Origin: CAYJWL01 sp964373855
GTDB taxonomy: Bacteria > Patescibacteriota > Andersenbacteria > UBA10190
NCBI GenBank assembly: GCA_964373855.1
Contig: CAYJWL010000003.1
Coordinates: 1 to 46,556 of the forward strand
DNA length: 46,556 bases
Direction of reading: 5' to 3'
Position 1 is the stretch's first letter; the number at the start of each line of letters is the position of its first letter. Both the position numbers and the translations under genes were made by a program. Below, piece after piece: positions 1 to 7,426 of this stretch. The notes under the pieces were generated by a model. The model made no database searches. It worked only from the letters and a program-made list of their open reading frames with translations, and was not told the DNA's origin.

Positions 1-692
1 ACGATGACACCGACTATGATAGCAACCAGCATCTGGGCCCCATATCTCTTAAAGTGCGGGAAACCAATTTTCGGATGGATCGCTGCCAGTAAGAGCAGAA
101 CAAAGACGCCCAATACAACACCAACCATGACGCGATAGGCAATGTACGTGTAGAACCCTGCCATAAACGTAGCGCCGGCCAGCGCGGCAAACACATACGA
201 TTGTGCCCATTTTTTCTTTTTCACCGCCCAGATGGTATAGCCAGCAAAAGCAGTGAAGGCTGCCACAAACAAAGGAATCTGAATAGCGCGAAAACCCGTG
301 CGGGAGAGCGTGACATGCCAATAATTGGTTGCCAGAAAAAACGCGGCCAACGCTCCGGCCAGCCGCCCAAAAAATATGTGCGTGGCAAAGTACACGGCAA
401 CCACAGTCAAGATTCCTACAACCGCCGCCACCACATGCATTTGCCACACACCGATGCCAAACATCGCTACCGAAGCGGCTTGCCCATAGAAGAACAACGC
501 CTCGCGTCCATTCCCGCGCGGATAAAACGGCCGCAGGTCTCCGTCAAGAATTAATAAGACGTCTTCACCATTAGCCGCCTCGTCGGGAAACAATCCCGGT
601 GGATAATTCTGTATGTCATACATCCGGAACCCGGCGGCCAGCGCCGCAACCGTTGCCAGTAGTATCCACATGATGATTGTTCTTGCTGTCAT
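1..692 (-). CDS. GT-C membrane glycosyltransferase (GT39/ArnT-like), C-terminus off the left edge
   Basis: The reverse strand is open from the ATG at 692 to the window edge, giving about 230 residues of N-terminus. The protein starts with a membrane segment (residues 8-22, TIIMWILLATVAALAAG region), then a short extracytoplasmic loop reading NYPPGLFPDEAANGEDVL, followed by several hydrophobic helices. The loop with a conserved Pro-Asp-Glu is typical of polyprenol-phosphate-sugar dependent GT-C enzymes of the GT39 (protein mannosyltransferase/ArnT) superfamily, in which the acidic pair lies near the catalytic site. It probably transfers a sugar from a lipid carrier outside the membrane. No clear Shine-Dalgarno precedes the start. 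A hairpin at 742-768 separates it from the upstream gene. The acceptor cannot be predicted. Confidence 0.8.
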   Translation of the reverse strand, partial: MTARTIIMWILLATVAALAAGFRMYDIQNYPPGLFPDEAANGEDVLLILDGDLRPFYPRGNGREALFFYGQAASVAMFGIGVWQMHVVAAVVGILTVVAVYFATHIFFGRLAGALAAFFLATNYWHVTLSRTGFRAIQIPLFVAAFTAFAGYTIWAVKKKKWAQSYVFAALAGATFMAGFYTYIAYRVMVGVVLGVFVLLLLAAIHPKIGFPHFKRYGAQMLVAIIVGVI

Positions 693-741
693 TATTATGA
701 AGTGTAGCAAAAAGATCCGAAAAAGAATCGTGCATAAAATT

Positions 742-768
742 GCCCGCAGGTGAAAGTCACCGGCGGGC
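742..768 (-). terminator. Hairpin terminator downstream of the 776-1207 gene
   Basis: GCCCGC and GCGGGC form the outer stem and GGTGA/TCACC the inner stem around an AAG loop. On the minus strand the hairpin is followed by a moderately T-rich stretch (AATTTTATG), 8 bases after the stop of the upstream gene. It probably ends that transcript before the glycosyltransferase gene. Confidence 0.6.
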
Positions 769-775
769 TCAACGA

Positions 776-1207
776 TTAGACGGACAACACAATAAATGTG
801 GCATCTTCGCAGAAACCAATGGGAAACAGTATCCCACCTCGAGCGGCCGCTGCCGCCGCTTTAGCCTCATTGCGGTATTTTATACCGACAATCTTCGGCT
901 TTACGGTTTCGGGAAACCCTTTTGCAACAGCTGCTTCACCGTATGCCAGTGCTTCCCGCACAAGTCCAAATGCCTGACGAAGATACCGAGGCACCTGGTC
1001 CTTGCCTGGCAGCGGCCGACCAAGAAATAGTGCGGCAAATGACCGCTCGGGCCGCATGCCCTTAACCAGCTTTTCGTAGCTTTCTAGGTCAATGAAGCTG
1101 ACGCGGTCGACGGCTGGGAACAGCGCTTCAGACGCTGTTCCCAGCAGCTCATTTAGCTTCCGTGCCAATTTCTCTTCCCTGGTGATAGGTTCTATCATGG
1201 TGTTCAT
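776..1207 (-). CDS. Hypothetical protein, 143 aa
   Basis: I do not recognise the family. The start at 1207 (MNTMIEPITREEK) is preferred over the longer reading frame because GAGGAGAGGG lies just before this ATG. The protein is soluble, has no signal peptide, contains an Ala-rich stretch near the C-terminus (residues about 115-125) and has one Cys near its end. A good promoter lies about 100 bp upstream and a hairpin terminator directly downstream, so it looks like a monocistronic unit. Confidence 0.6.
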   Translation of the reverse strand: MNTMIEPITREEKLARKLNELLGTASEALFPAVDRVSFIDLESYEKLVKGMRPERSFAALFLGRPLPGKDQVPRYLRQAFGLVREALAYGEAAVAKGFPETVKPKIVGIKYRNEAKAAAAAARGGILFPIGFCEDATFIVLSV

Positions 1208-1302
1208 GCCCTCTCCTCGTGAGATGGGCCAGGCAGCGGGCCATGTCCAAAACACCGCTGCAAAAAAGTTTACCTTCTACATACTGTGAAGGAACTATCC
1301 TT

Positions 1303-1331
1303 ACATTACACTAAAGTAACAAACCTGTCAA
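1303..1331 (-). promoter_or_regulatory. Sigma70-type promoter for the 776-1207 gene
   Basis: Reading the minus strand, TTGACA (1331-1326) is followed after 17 bases by TAATGT (1308-1303). The -35 box is perfect and the -10 box partial. The expected 5' leader is about 90 nt. Confidence 0.55.
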
Positions 1332-1373
1332 TCCCTTTATTGCGCAAGCCATGCAGCACCGGGCGCACGGCGG

Positions 1374-4202
1374 CTACTTTAGCATTTTCTGGAGATATTG
1401 TCCTGTATAGCTTTCTTTGACCTTAGCCACTTCCCGGGGAGTGCCAGCTGCCACGAGCCGCCCACCCTCATCTCCGCCTTCCGGCCCCATATCTATTATA
1501 TGGTCAGCCGACTTAATAATGTCGAGGTTGTGCTCGATGATCAGAACAGAGTTGCCTTTATCCACCAGCTTTTGCAGCACGGCCAGCAACCGGTTGACAT
1601 CATCAAAATGCAAACCGGTGGTTGGTTCATCCAGAATGTAGAGCGTTTTGCCCGTGGCGCGCCGTGAGAGTTCGGTTGCCAGTTTAATGCGCTGCGCTTC
1701 TCCGCCTGACAACGTGGTCGCGCTCTGGCCGAGGTGAATATAGCCCAAGCCGACGTCATTCAATGTTTGCAACTTATCGCGAATGGCCGGAATGGCATGG
1801 AAGAATGTCAGCGCGTGTTCAACCGTCATATCCAGCACTTGGGCAATGTTTACTCCTTTATATTCCACTTCCAGCGCCTCCAAGTTATACCGCTGGCCGT
1901 GACATTCATCACACTGCACATAGACATCCGGCAGAAACTGCATCTCGATGCGGAGCACGCCGTCTCCTTGACAAGCTTCGCACCGGCCGCCCTTGACGTT
2001 GAATGAAAATCGCCCAGCCTTATACCCCCGCACTTTAGCTTCTTCGGTCGAAGCAAAAAGTTCACGGATGGGAGTAAAGAGTCCGGTGTAGGTAGCGGAA
2101 TTGCTGCGCGGCGTCCGACCGATCGGTGACTGGTCAATCGTGATGACTTTATCTAAATGTTGCAGGCCCTTGATGGCTTTGTGCTGTCCGGGCGAGGTTT
2201 TCGCGCGGTGAAACTCGCGCGCCAGCACGCGCGATAAAATATCGTTCACTAATGTCGATTTTCCCGAACCGGAAACTCCCGTAACGCAGACCAGCATGCC
2301 AAGCGGAAAATCCACGGTAATATTTTGTAAGTTGTGTTCCGAGGCACTTACTATGGTAAGTTTTTTACCGCTGCCTTGGCGGTATGTATCCGGCACAGGA
2401 ATGCCAAGACGACCGGAAAGATACTTGCCGGTCAGGGTGCGGCTATGCGCGAGTTGCTTAGGCGTCCCTTGGAATATCACCCTGCCGCCGTGCTCCCCGG
2501 CTCCCGGTCCGATATCAATCACCTGATCGGCTGAGCGGATAGTATCCTCATCATGCTCTACTACTATTACGGTGTTGCCCAGATCCCGCAAATTCTGCAG
2601 CGTACCGATCAACTTTCTATTATCCCGCTGATGTAATCCGACCGAGGGCTCGTCCAGAATGTAAAGGACACCAACCAGGCCTGATCCGATTTGAGTAGCG
2701 AGCCGGATGCGCTGGGCCTCGCCGCCGGCTAATGTTCCCGCCCGGCGATCCAGCGTGATATAGCTCAAGCCCACGTCCTGCAAAAACAACAGGCGGGATA
2801 TGATCTCCTTCAGAATTTGCTTGGCAATGAGCTGATGCTGTGTGGGGAAACTTGCCACGCGCCCCGTCTGCAGCTTCTGGAAAAAATCGAGGGTTTCATC
2901 GATGGCCAAAGTCACGACCGCATGAATGGTCTTTCCACCGACCTGAACAGCCAGCGGACCGGGTTTAAGGCGCTTGCCCTGGCAGGTCGGACAATCACGC
3001 TCTACCATGAATTGCTCAATCTCGGCACGCGTATGATCAGAATCGGTTTCCTTATACCGGCGAATAAGTTGCGGAATCACCCCTTCATACACGGTGTCCC
3101 AAATGCCCCGGCTGGTTCGAACTGTAACCGGCTCGTCTTCCGCATAAAGAATGTCACGCAGGTTTTGCTCTAAGAGAGTGCTGGCCGGCTGGCTCATGGA
3201 AAATCCTTTGGCGTCAGCTAGTGAGCGCAGCAAGCGATCATACCACCTCGAACGGCCGGATTTGCTCCACGGTTTAATCGCTCCTTCAGCCAAGCTTAGT
3301 TTTTTATTAGGGATGACTAAATCAGCATCGATATCCCGCTTCGTGCCAAGCCCGGTGCAATCCGGGCAAGCCCCATGAGGAGAATTAAACGAGAAATCGC
3401 GCGGCTCCAGCGCGGGCACACTCAGGCCGCAATCCGGGCACGAAAACTCTTCCGAAAAGAGCCACTCTTGTCCTTTGTCGGCTTCCTGCACGATTACCAA
3501 GCCGTTGCCGTGCTGCACAGCCGTTTCCAGCGAATCAACCAGACGAGGCTTATCCGGCTTGCTCTCCAAAAAATACCGGTCAACAACGATTTCAATGCTG
3601 TGTCGCCGCTGCCGATCCAAGTCAAGCTCATCAGCCTCATCTAAAGTATAGACGGTGCCGTCCACTCGCACGCGGGCAAATCCAGCAGCGCGCGCATCGC
3701 GCAAAATCTGCCGGTGTTCCCCTTTCCGGTCGCGGATGAGCGGAGCCAAAATCAGCAGCTGGGAATTGGGCGGCAGCTTTAGCACCTGCTCCGCCATTTG
3801 TTTAATCGTTTGCCGCTCAATCGGGCGGCCGCACTGCGGACAATGCGCGATCCCGGTACGGGCATACAGGAGGCGCAGGTAATCATATATCTCCGTCACG
3901 GTGCCGACAGTGGAACGGGGATTACGCGTGGATGATTTCTGATCAATGGAGATAGCCGGCGAGAGGCCGTCAATCTGATCAACATCCGGTTTGTCCATCA
4001 ATCCAAGAAACTGGCGGGCGTAGGCCGAGAGTGATTCCACATAGCGCCGCTGCCCCTCGGCATATAAAGTATCAAATGCGAGCGAGGATTTGCCGGAGCC
4101 GGACAGGCCGGTAATAACAACCAGTTTATCGCGGGGGATCCTAACCGTGATATTTTGCAGGTTATGAACGCGCGCGCCTTTTATAGTGATTTCCTGTGCC
4201 AT
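1374..4202 (-). CDS. uvrA: Excinuclease ABC subunit A (UvrA)
   Basis: This is the damage-recognition ATPase of nucleotide excision repair. It forms the UvrA2-UvrB complex that scans DNA for bulky lesions. At 942 aa it has the usual family length. Visible landmarks are the first Walker A motif TGLSGSGKSS (residues 31-40), a first CxxC zinc pair in CPQCGRP, paired cysteines in CPDC and CPTC, the ABC signature LAGGEAQRIRLA, a second Walker A TGVSGSGKST, the zinc module CEACQGDG...CDECHGQRY, a second signature TLSGGEAQRIKLA and the second Walker B YILDEPTTGLH. No strong Shine-Dalgarno is seen before the start. It is divergent from uvrC, and the AT-rich inverted repeat at 4203-4286 lies between them. 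uvrB is not in the window. Confidence 0.98.
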   Translation of the reverse strand: MAQEITIKGARVHNLQNITVRIPRDKLVVITGLSGSGKSSLAFDTLYAEGQRRYVESLSAYARQFLGLMDKPDVDQIDGLSPAISIDQKSSTRNPRSTVGTVTEIYDYLRLLYARTGIAHCPQCGRPIERQTIKQMAEQVLKLPPNSQLLILAPLIRDRKGEHRQILRDARAAGFARVRVDGTVYTLDEADELDLDRQRRHSIEIVVDRYFLESKPDKPRLVDSLETAVQHGNGLVIVQEADKGQEWLFSEEFSCPDCGLSVPALEPRDFSFNSPHGACPDCTGLGTKRDIDADLVIPNKKLSLAEGAIKPWSKSGRSRWYDRLLRSLADAKGFSMSQPASTLLEQNLRDILYAEDEPVTVRTSRGIWDTVYEGVIPQLIRRYKETDSDHTRAEIEQFMVERDCPTCQGKRLKPGPLAVQVGGKTIHAVVTLAIDETLDFFQKLQTGRVASFPTQHQLIAKQILKEIISRLLFLQDVGLSYITLDRRAGTLAGGEAQRIRLATQIGSGLVGVLYILDEPSVGLHQRDNRKLIGTLQNLRDLGNTVIVVEHDEDTIRSADQVIDIGPGAGEHGGRVIFQGTPKQLAHSRTLTGKYLSGRLGIPVPDTYRQGSGKKLTIVSASEHNLQNITVDFPLGMLVCVTGVSGSGKSTLVNDILSRVLAREFHRAKTSPGQHKAIKGLQHLDKVITIDQSPIGRTPRSNSATYTGLFTPIRELFASTEEAKVRGYKAGRFSFNVKGGRCEACQGDGVLRIEMQFLPDVYVQCDECHGQRYNLEALEVEYKGVNIAQVLDMTVEHALTFFHAIPAIRDKLQTLNDVGLGYIHLGQSATTLSGGEAQRIKLATELSRRATGKTLYILDEPTTGLHFDDVNRLLAVLQKLVDKGNSVLIIEHNLDIIKSADHIIDMGPEGGDEGGRLVAAGTPREVAKVKESYTGQYLQKMLK

Positions 4203-4286
4203 GAAATCAAGAAATTAGAAACTAGAAATCAAGAAAATAGTCCTGCTCGCCTCTAATTTCTATTTTCCAATTTCTAATTTCTAAAC
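4203..4286. repeat. AT-rich inverted repeat between uvrA and uvrC
   Basis: The left arm (4203-4240) is built from GAAATTAGAAACTAGAAAT-like units and the right arm (4252-4285) from the complementary TAATTTCTATTTTCCAATTT units, with an 11-base GC-richer centre. The arms would form a long imperfect stem. A similar design of a different sequence lies at 9145-9244. Confidence 0.7.
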
Positions 4287-4395
4287 TGAGCAATAGCGGT
4301 GATTATAACCGATCCGGCGATCCGGATCAAGCAGGACAGCTAGCCAATAAAAAATAATTGTTTTCCACACCAATAAGCGGTACATATACATCTCG

Positions 4396-6492
4396 ATGTC
4401 AGCTCTGCAGCAACAATTAAGAAACCTTCCCCGGTCTCCGGGAATCTACATGTTTGAGGATGGGCGAGGGGACATATTATATGTTGGCAAAGCCAAATTG
4501 CTCCGCGCCCGGGTGCGGTCTTACTTTCGCTTGTCCAAAAATCTACCCCCGGCAACCTATCCGCCAAAACACGGCCTTCGACTCCGAGGCTCTCGTTCGA
4601 GGAGCGGACCCGCTGGGCTGGCGGGCCCCCTACAACCTCATCCCGATCTCGATCCGGCTAAACAGGAGATGGTCAAAAAAGTTCGCCGCTTCAAAACAAT
4701 TACCACGGATAATGAGCTCGAAGCCCTCGTGCTGGAAGCTACTCTTATTCGCAAACATCAGCCGCCATATAATGTCGTGCTGCGTGATGACAAATATTAC
4801 CTTTTCATTAAAATCACCACCGGCGAAGAAATACCGCGCGTGTTTCTCACCAGACGGATAAATAAAGACAAGGCCTGCTATTTCGGACCGTATTCTTCGG
4901 CCCGTTCGGTACGGGCTAGCTTGCGGCTCCTGCGGCGCATTTTCCCCCACCGCGGCGAAAAAGATTCCGCACATGATATCATCTTCCCGCACCCTCTCTT
5001 CTCAATTAAGGAGAATGTTATTGGAGAACAGCCGCTGACAGCAGCCTCCGCGCGCGATTCTGAGGCCGACCCTCCTTTGCCCCGCATGGCGGGGCTACGG
5101 AAGGGCAAGGGCAGGCAGAGAGCGCCGCGCCCCGCGAAGCCTTGGCGAAGCGGGGAGGCCGAGGCCCTTGAGCATGCCTCGCTGGGGCATGCGAAAAAAG
5201 AAACGAGGCATGCCGTCAGCCCCGACAATCAATACCGCGACAATATCCAAAACATTATCCGATTCCTCCAGGGAAAGCGCGACCACGTTATCGCCACATT
5301 GCGTGATGGCATGGAAAAAGCGGCGCGAGCTAACAACTTCGAACAAGCAGCTATCTTCCGCGATCAGGTGCAGGCGATTGAGCGCCTTGATGATTCACAA
5401 AAAGTATTTCTTCCCAAGGAGGAATCGTTCGACGTGGTCAGCATCGCGCGCGCGCGCAATCAAAGCGCCGGAAACATTTTTCAAATCCGCCAGGGACAGC
5501 TTATCAACAAGAACACATTTCTGTTGCGCCATCGGGCGGTCGCCACTGCCGAGGACACGCTCCGGCAATTTTTACTCCAGTATTATCAAGTCGCGCAGAA
5601 CATTCCGCCAGTCATCCTTATCCCGTTTGCTATTGCCGACCATGAAGTTATTGCCAATTGGATGAACAAACATAAGCCGCCGGTGCTGGCAACACCGCAG
5701 CGGGGAAAGAAATTCCAGCTTGTTAAGATGGGCGAGACTAACGCCCGGCAATTATTAGACGATCAGGCTGCGAGGTTTGAAACAAAGCACCATGCGCAGG
5801 AAGCAATGCAGGAATTATTTCACGCTGTAGGCGTACCTGCCCCAACCGCATCCAGCCGGCGCGTGGAAATCTATGATGTATCCAATATTCAGGGACAGCT
5901 CGCCACCGCATCCATGGTAGTGTTCATTGACGGACAAGCTGACCCTGCCAAATACCGCAAGTTCCGCATCAAAATTGCCGGCCAGCCGGATGATTATAAG
6001 ATGATACGTGAAGTTTTAAGCCGCAGATTCTCAACGAAACACACAGCGCCTGCCAGCCGCGGCGCCCCCGCCTGGCCCCTGCCCGATTTAATCGTAATAG
6101 ACGGCGGTAAAGGTCAGCTTTCTTCCGCCAAGCGGGTATTAGATGAGCTTAAAATCATAGCGCCGGTCATAGCAATCGCAAAACGAGAAGAGGAAATCTT
6201 CGCTGTCGGAAATCCTAAGCCAATCCGCTTGCCCTACGATTCCAGGGCGCTGTACTTAATCCAACGCATGCGCGACGAAGCTCACCGTTTTACTGTGACG
6301 TACCACCGCCTGCTGCGCAGCCAGCGCCAGCGGCACTCTATTCTTGATGAAGTACCCGGCATCGGCCCCAAAACAAAGAAAAGACTCCTCAACCGTTACG
6401 GCTCGCTCAAGGAAATCCGATCGGCCGGCGATGAGGAATTGAGAGCGGTGATAGGCCGGGAAAAAACAAAAGCATTGCGGGATTATCTGTAA
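4396..6492 (+). CDS. uvrC: Excinuclease ABC subunit C (UvrC) with two in-frame inserts and no Fe-S cysteines
   Basis: UvrC makes both incisions flanking a lesion bound by UvrB. At 698 aa it is longer than usual. An N-terminal GIY-YIG nuclease is present (GIYMF at 16-20, LYVGKAK at 28-34, ELEALVLEA at 107-115), then a UVR motif (REQ-type helix around 305-331), the RNase H-like nuclease (EIYDVSNIQG, LIVIDGGKGQ, RDEAHRF) and a C-terminal helix-hairpin-helix (VPGIGPKTKKRLL). Two stretches do not fit the family: residues about 58-88 and about 205-275, both Arg/Pro/Gly-rich. The second replaces the segment where UvrC normally has four cysteines for an iron-sulfur cluster. The only Cys I find is C161. 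All nuclease residues look intact, so the gene is probably functional. Confidence 0.95.
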   Translation: MSALQQQLRNLPRSPGIYMFEDGRGDILYVGKAKLLRARVRSYFRLSKNLPPATYPPKHGLRLRGSRSRSGPAGLAGPLQPHPDLDPAKQEMVKKVRRFKTITTDNELEALVLEATLIRKHQPPYNVVLRDDKYYLFIKITTGEEIPRVFLTRRINKDKACYFGPYSSARSVRASLRLLRRIFPHRGEKDSAHDIIFPHPLFSIKENVIGEQPLTAASARDSEADPPLPRMAGLRKGKGRQRAPRPAKPWRSGEAEALEHASLGHAKKETRHAVSPDNQYRDNIQNIIRFLQGKRDHVIATLRDGMEKAARANNFEQAAIFRDQVQAIERLDDSQKVFLPKEESFDVVSIARARNQSAGNIFQIRQGQLINKNTFLLRHRAVATAEDTLRQFLLQYYQVAQNIPPVILIPFAIADHEVIANWMNKHKPPVLATPQRGKKFQLVKMGETNARQLLDDQAARFETKHHAQEAMQELFHAVGVPAPTASSRRVEIYDVSNIQGQLATASMVVFIDGQADPAKYRKFRIKIAGQPDDYKMIREVLSRRFSTKHTAPASRGAPAWPLPDLIVIDGGKGQLSSAKRVLDELKIIAPVIAIAKREEEIFAVGNPKPIRLPYDSRALYLIQRMRDEAHRFTVTYHRLLRSQRQRHSILDEVPGIGPKTKKRLLNRYGSLKEIRSAGDEELRAVIGREKTKALRDYL
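4567..4659 (+). repeat. In-frame palindromic insert 1 inside uvrC
   Basis: About 93 bases interrupt the GIY-YIG domain of uvrC between YFRLSKNLPPATYPPK and the family-typical KQEMVKKVRRF. The stretch contains CCCGC/GCGGG and TTCGA-rich hairpins. Its borders carry similar words (GCCAAAACA and GCTAAACA), as a target duplication might. The reading frame stays open through it. Confidence 0.5.
5070..5210 (+). repeat. Cluster of GC-rich palindromes (insert 2) inside uvrC
   Basis: Three hairpins lie in tandem: 5070-5105 (CCCTCC...CCCCGC ATG GCGGGG...GGAAGGG), 5130-5155 (CCCCGC...GCGGGG) and 5172-5192 (GCATGCC...GGGCATGC), followed by a further GAGGCATGCC. They encode the low-complexity protein segment that replaces the cysteine region of UvrC. 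Coding insertion of palindromic elements is known from Rickettsia (RPE); whether this is a comparable element is inference. Confidence 0.6.
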
Positions 6493-6568
6493 CTAGTCAA
6501 TGTACTCCGCATACAGGCATGCGCCTTTCCCCCTTCGCTAAAACGTTATTAACCCCATCTGTCAATAC

Positions 6569-6597
6569 TTGCCAACGCATGCTAGACTCGCCATTAT
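6569..6597 (+). promoter_or_regulatory. Promoter of the secG operon
   Basis: TTGCCA (6569-6574), a 17-base spacer and CATTAT (6592-6597) lie just upstream of secG. AGGAAGT (6598-6604) then serves as a Shine-Dalgarno in a very short leader. Confidence 0.55.
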
Positions 6598-6609
6598 AGG
6601 AAGTTATAT

Positions 6610-6825
6610 ATGGTTTGGTTGGATATTCTACTAATAGTAGTGAGCACAGCTCTGGCTGCTGCCATCCTCGTGCAAAGCCGCTCTGCCGGACTTGGGTCGG
6701 CGTTTGGCGGCGGAGCTGAAGGATTCCACATCCGCCGCGGCAGCGAGAAGACTATTTTTCGTATCACCATCGGTTTAGCTGCCCTATTTCTGCTTATAGC
6801 TATCGCTCATCTTTTCATCAGATAG
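6610..6825 (+). CDS. secG: Preprotein translocase subunit SecG
   Basis: SecG is the small accessory subunit of the SecYEG channel. The 71-residue protein has the family layout: a first membrane helix (residues 3-20), the conserved loop VQSRSAGLGSAFGGGAEGF (about 22-40) and a second helix (49-69). It begins a three-gene run in which the next gene starts two bases after its stop and the third overlaps the second, so translation is probably coupled. Confidence 0.93.
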   Translation: MVWLDILLIVVSTALAAAILVQSRSAGLGSAFGGGAEGFHIRRGSEKTIFRITIGLAALFLLIAIAHLFIR

Positions 6826-6826
6826 A

Positions 6827-7426
6827 ATGGCATCTCCATTACGATGGACAAGCCAGGATCATGTGCGTGGGTCAGTTGATCCGCACAATGGGACGGGAGC
6901 GAAATGGAACATACGTCCTTCAGCTTTGCTGCCTCTGGTCGCTGCCTTGGCGCTCGTTGTGATTGGCGGGGTTGCCTTGCTGGAAAAGGCCGAGCGGCAG
7001 GCGCGTGATACAACGCGAAAACACCATATTGAGGACATTGAACAAAGCCTTTACTTCGCCCAATCGCTGCACGGTACATATCCTCCGTACGAAGAAGCTA
7101 CCTGGTGCGGCCGCCTGAATGATCCGGACAACCGTCCGGTGCGCGACCAGATTGAAGCGGCGCTGCGGGCCCAGCATGAAAAATATGCCAACGCCGATAA
7201 GCCGTTTCCGGCCGACCCTCTCTATCCCGGGCAAGAGCAAGATTACTTCTACTGGAAACGAAGCCCGTCCACCTTTGAACTGTATGCTGTCTTAGAGACA
7301 GACAAGAACGGTGAGCGCAACACTGCCGCCTGTCCCGGAACGGGCCTGGTGCGATACGACTACGGCCTTGCCTCCATCTGGCGGGAGGATGGAAGCGACC
7401 GCACGATCATCAGTGCGCCTCTATGA
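6827..7426 (+). CDS. Pilin-like / type II secretion pseudopilin-like membrane protein, 199 aa
   Basis: An N-terminal tail of about 30 residues is followed by one membrane helix (about 33-52) and then by KAERQARDTTRKHHIEDIEQSLYF-type sequence and GTYPP. This order (a hydrophobic helix, a charged helix ending in a Y-x-x-G-x-YPP turn, then a globular domain) is common to GspG-like pseudopilins in Patescibacteria. A classical prepilin peptidase site (G followed by FTLIE) is not seen, so assignment to a true pilin is uncertain. Two Cys (in TWCGRL and TAACPG) could form a disulfide outside the membrane. It sits between secG and a solute-binding protein, with a 4-base stop/start overlap to the latter. 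Confidence 0.6.
   Translation: MASPLRWTSQDHVRGSVDPHNGTGAKWNIRPSALLPLVAALALVVIGGVALLEKAERQARDTTRKHHIEDIEQSLYFAQSLHGTYPPYEEATWCGRLNDPDNRPVRDQIEAALRAQHEKYANADKPFPADPLYPGQEQDYFYWKRSPSTFELYAVLETDKNGERNTAACPGTGLVRYDYGLASIWREDGSDRTIISAPL

Noticed and set aside
49..447. Open frame of 132 aa on the minus strand near the left edge
   Set aside because: Another minus-strand frame runs open from 692 to the edge and encodes a clear GT-C glycosyltransferase; the 132-aa frame is its shadow.
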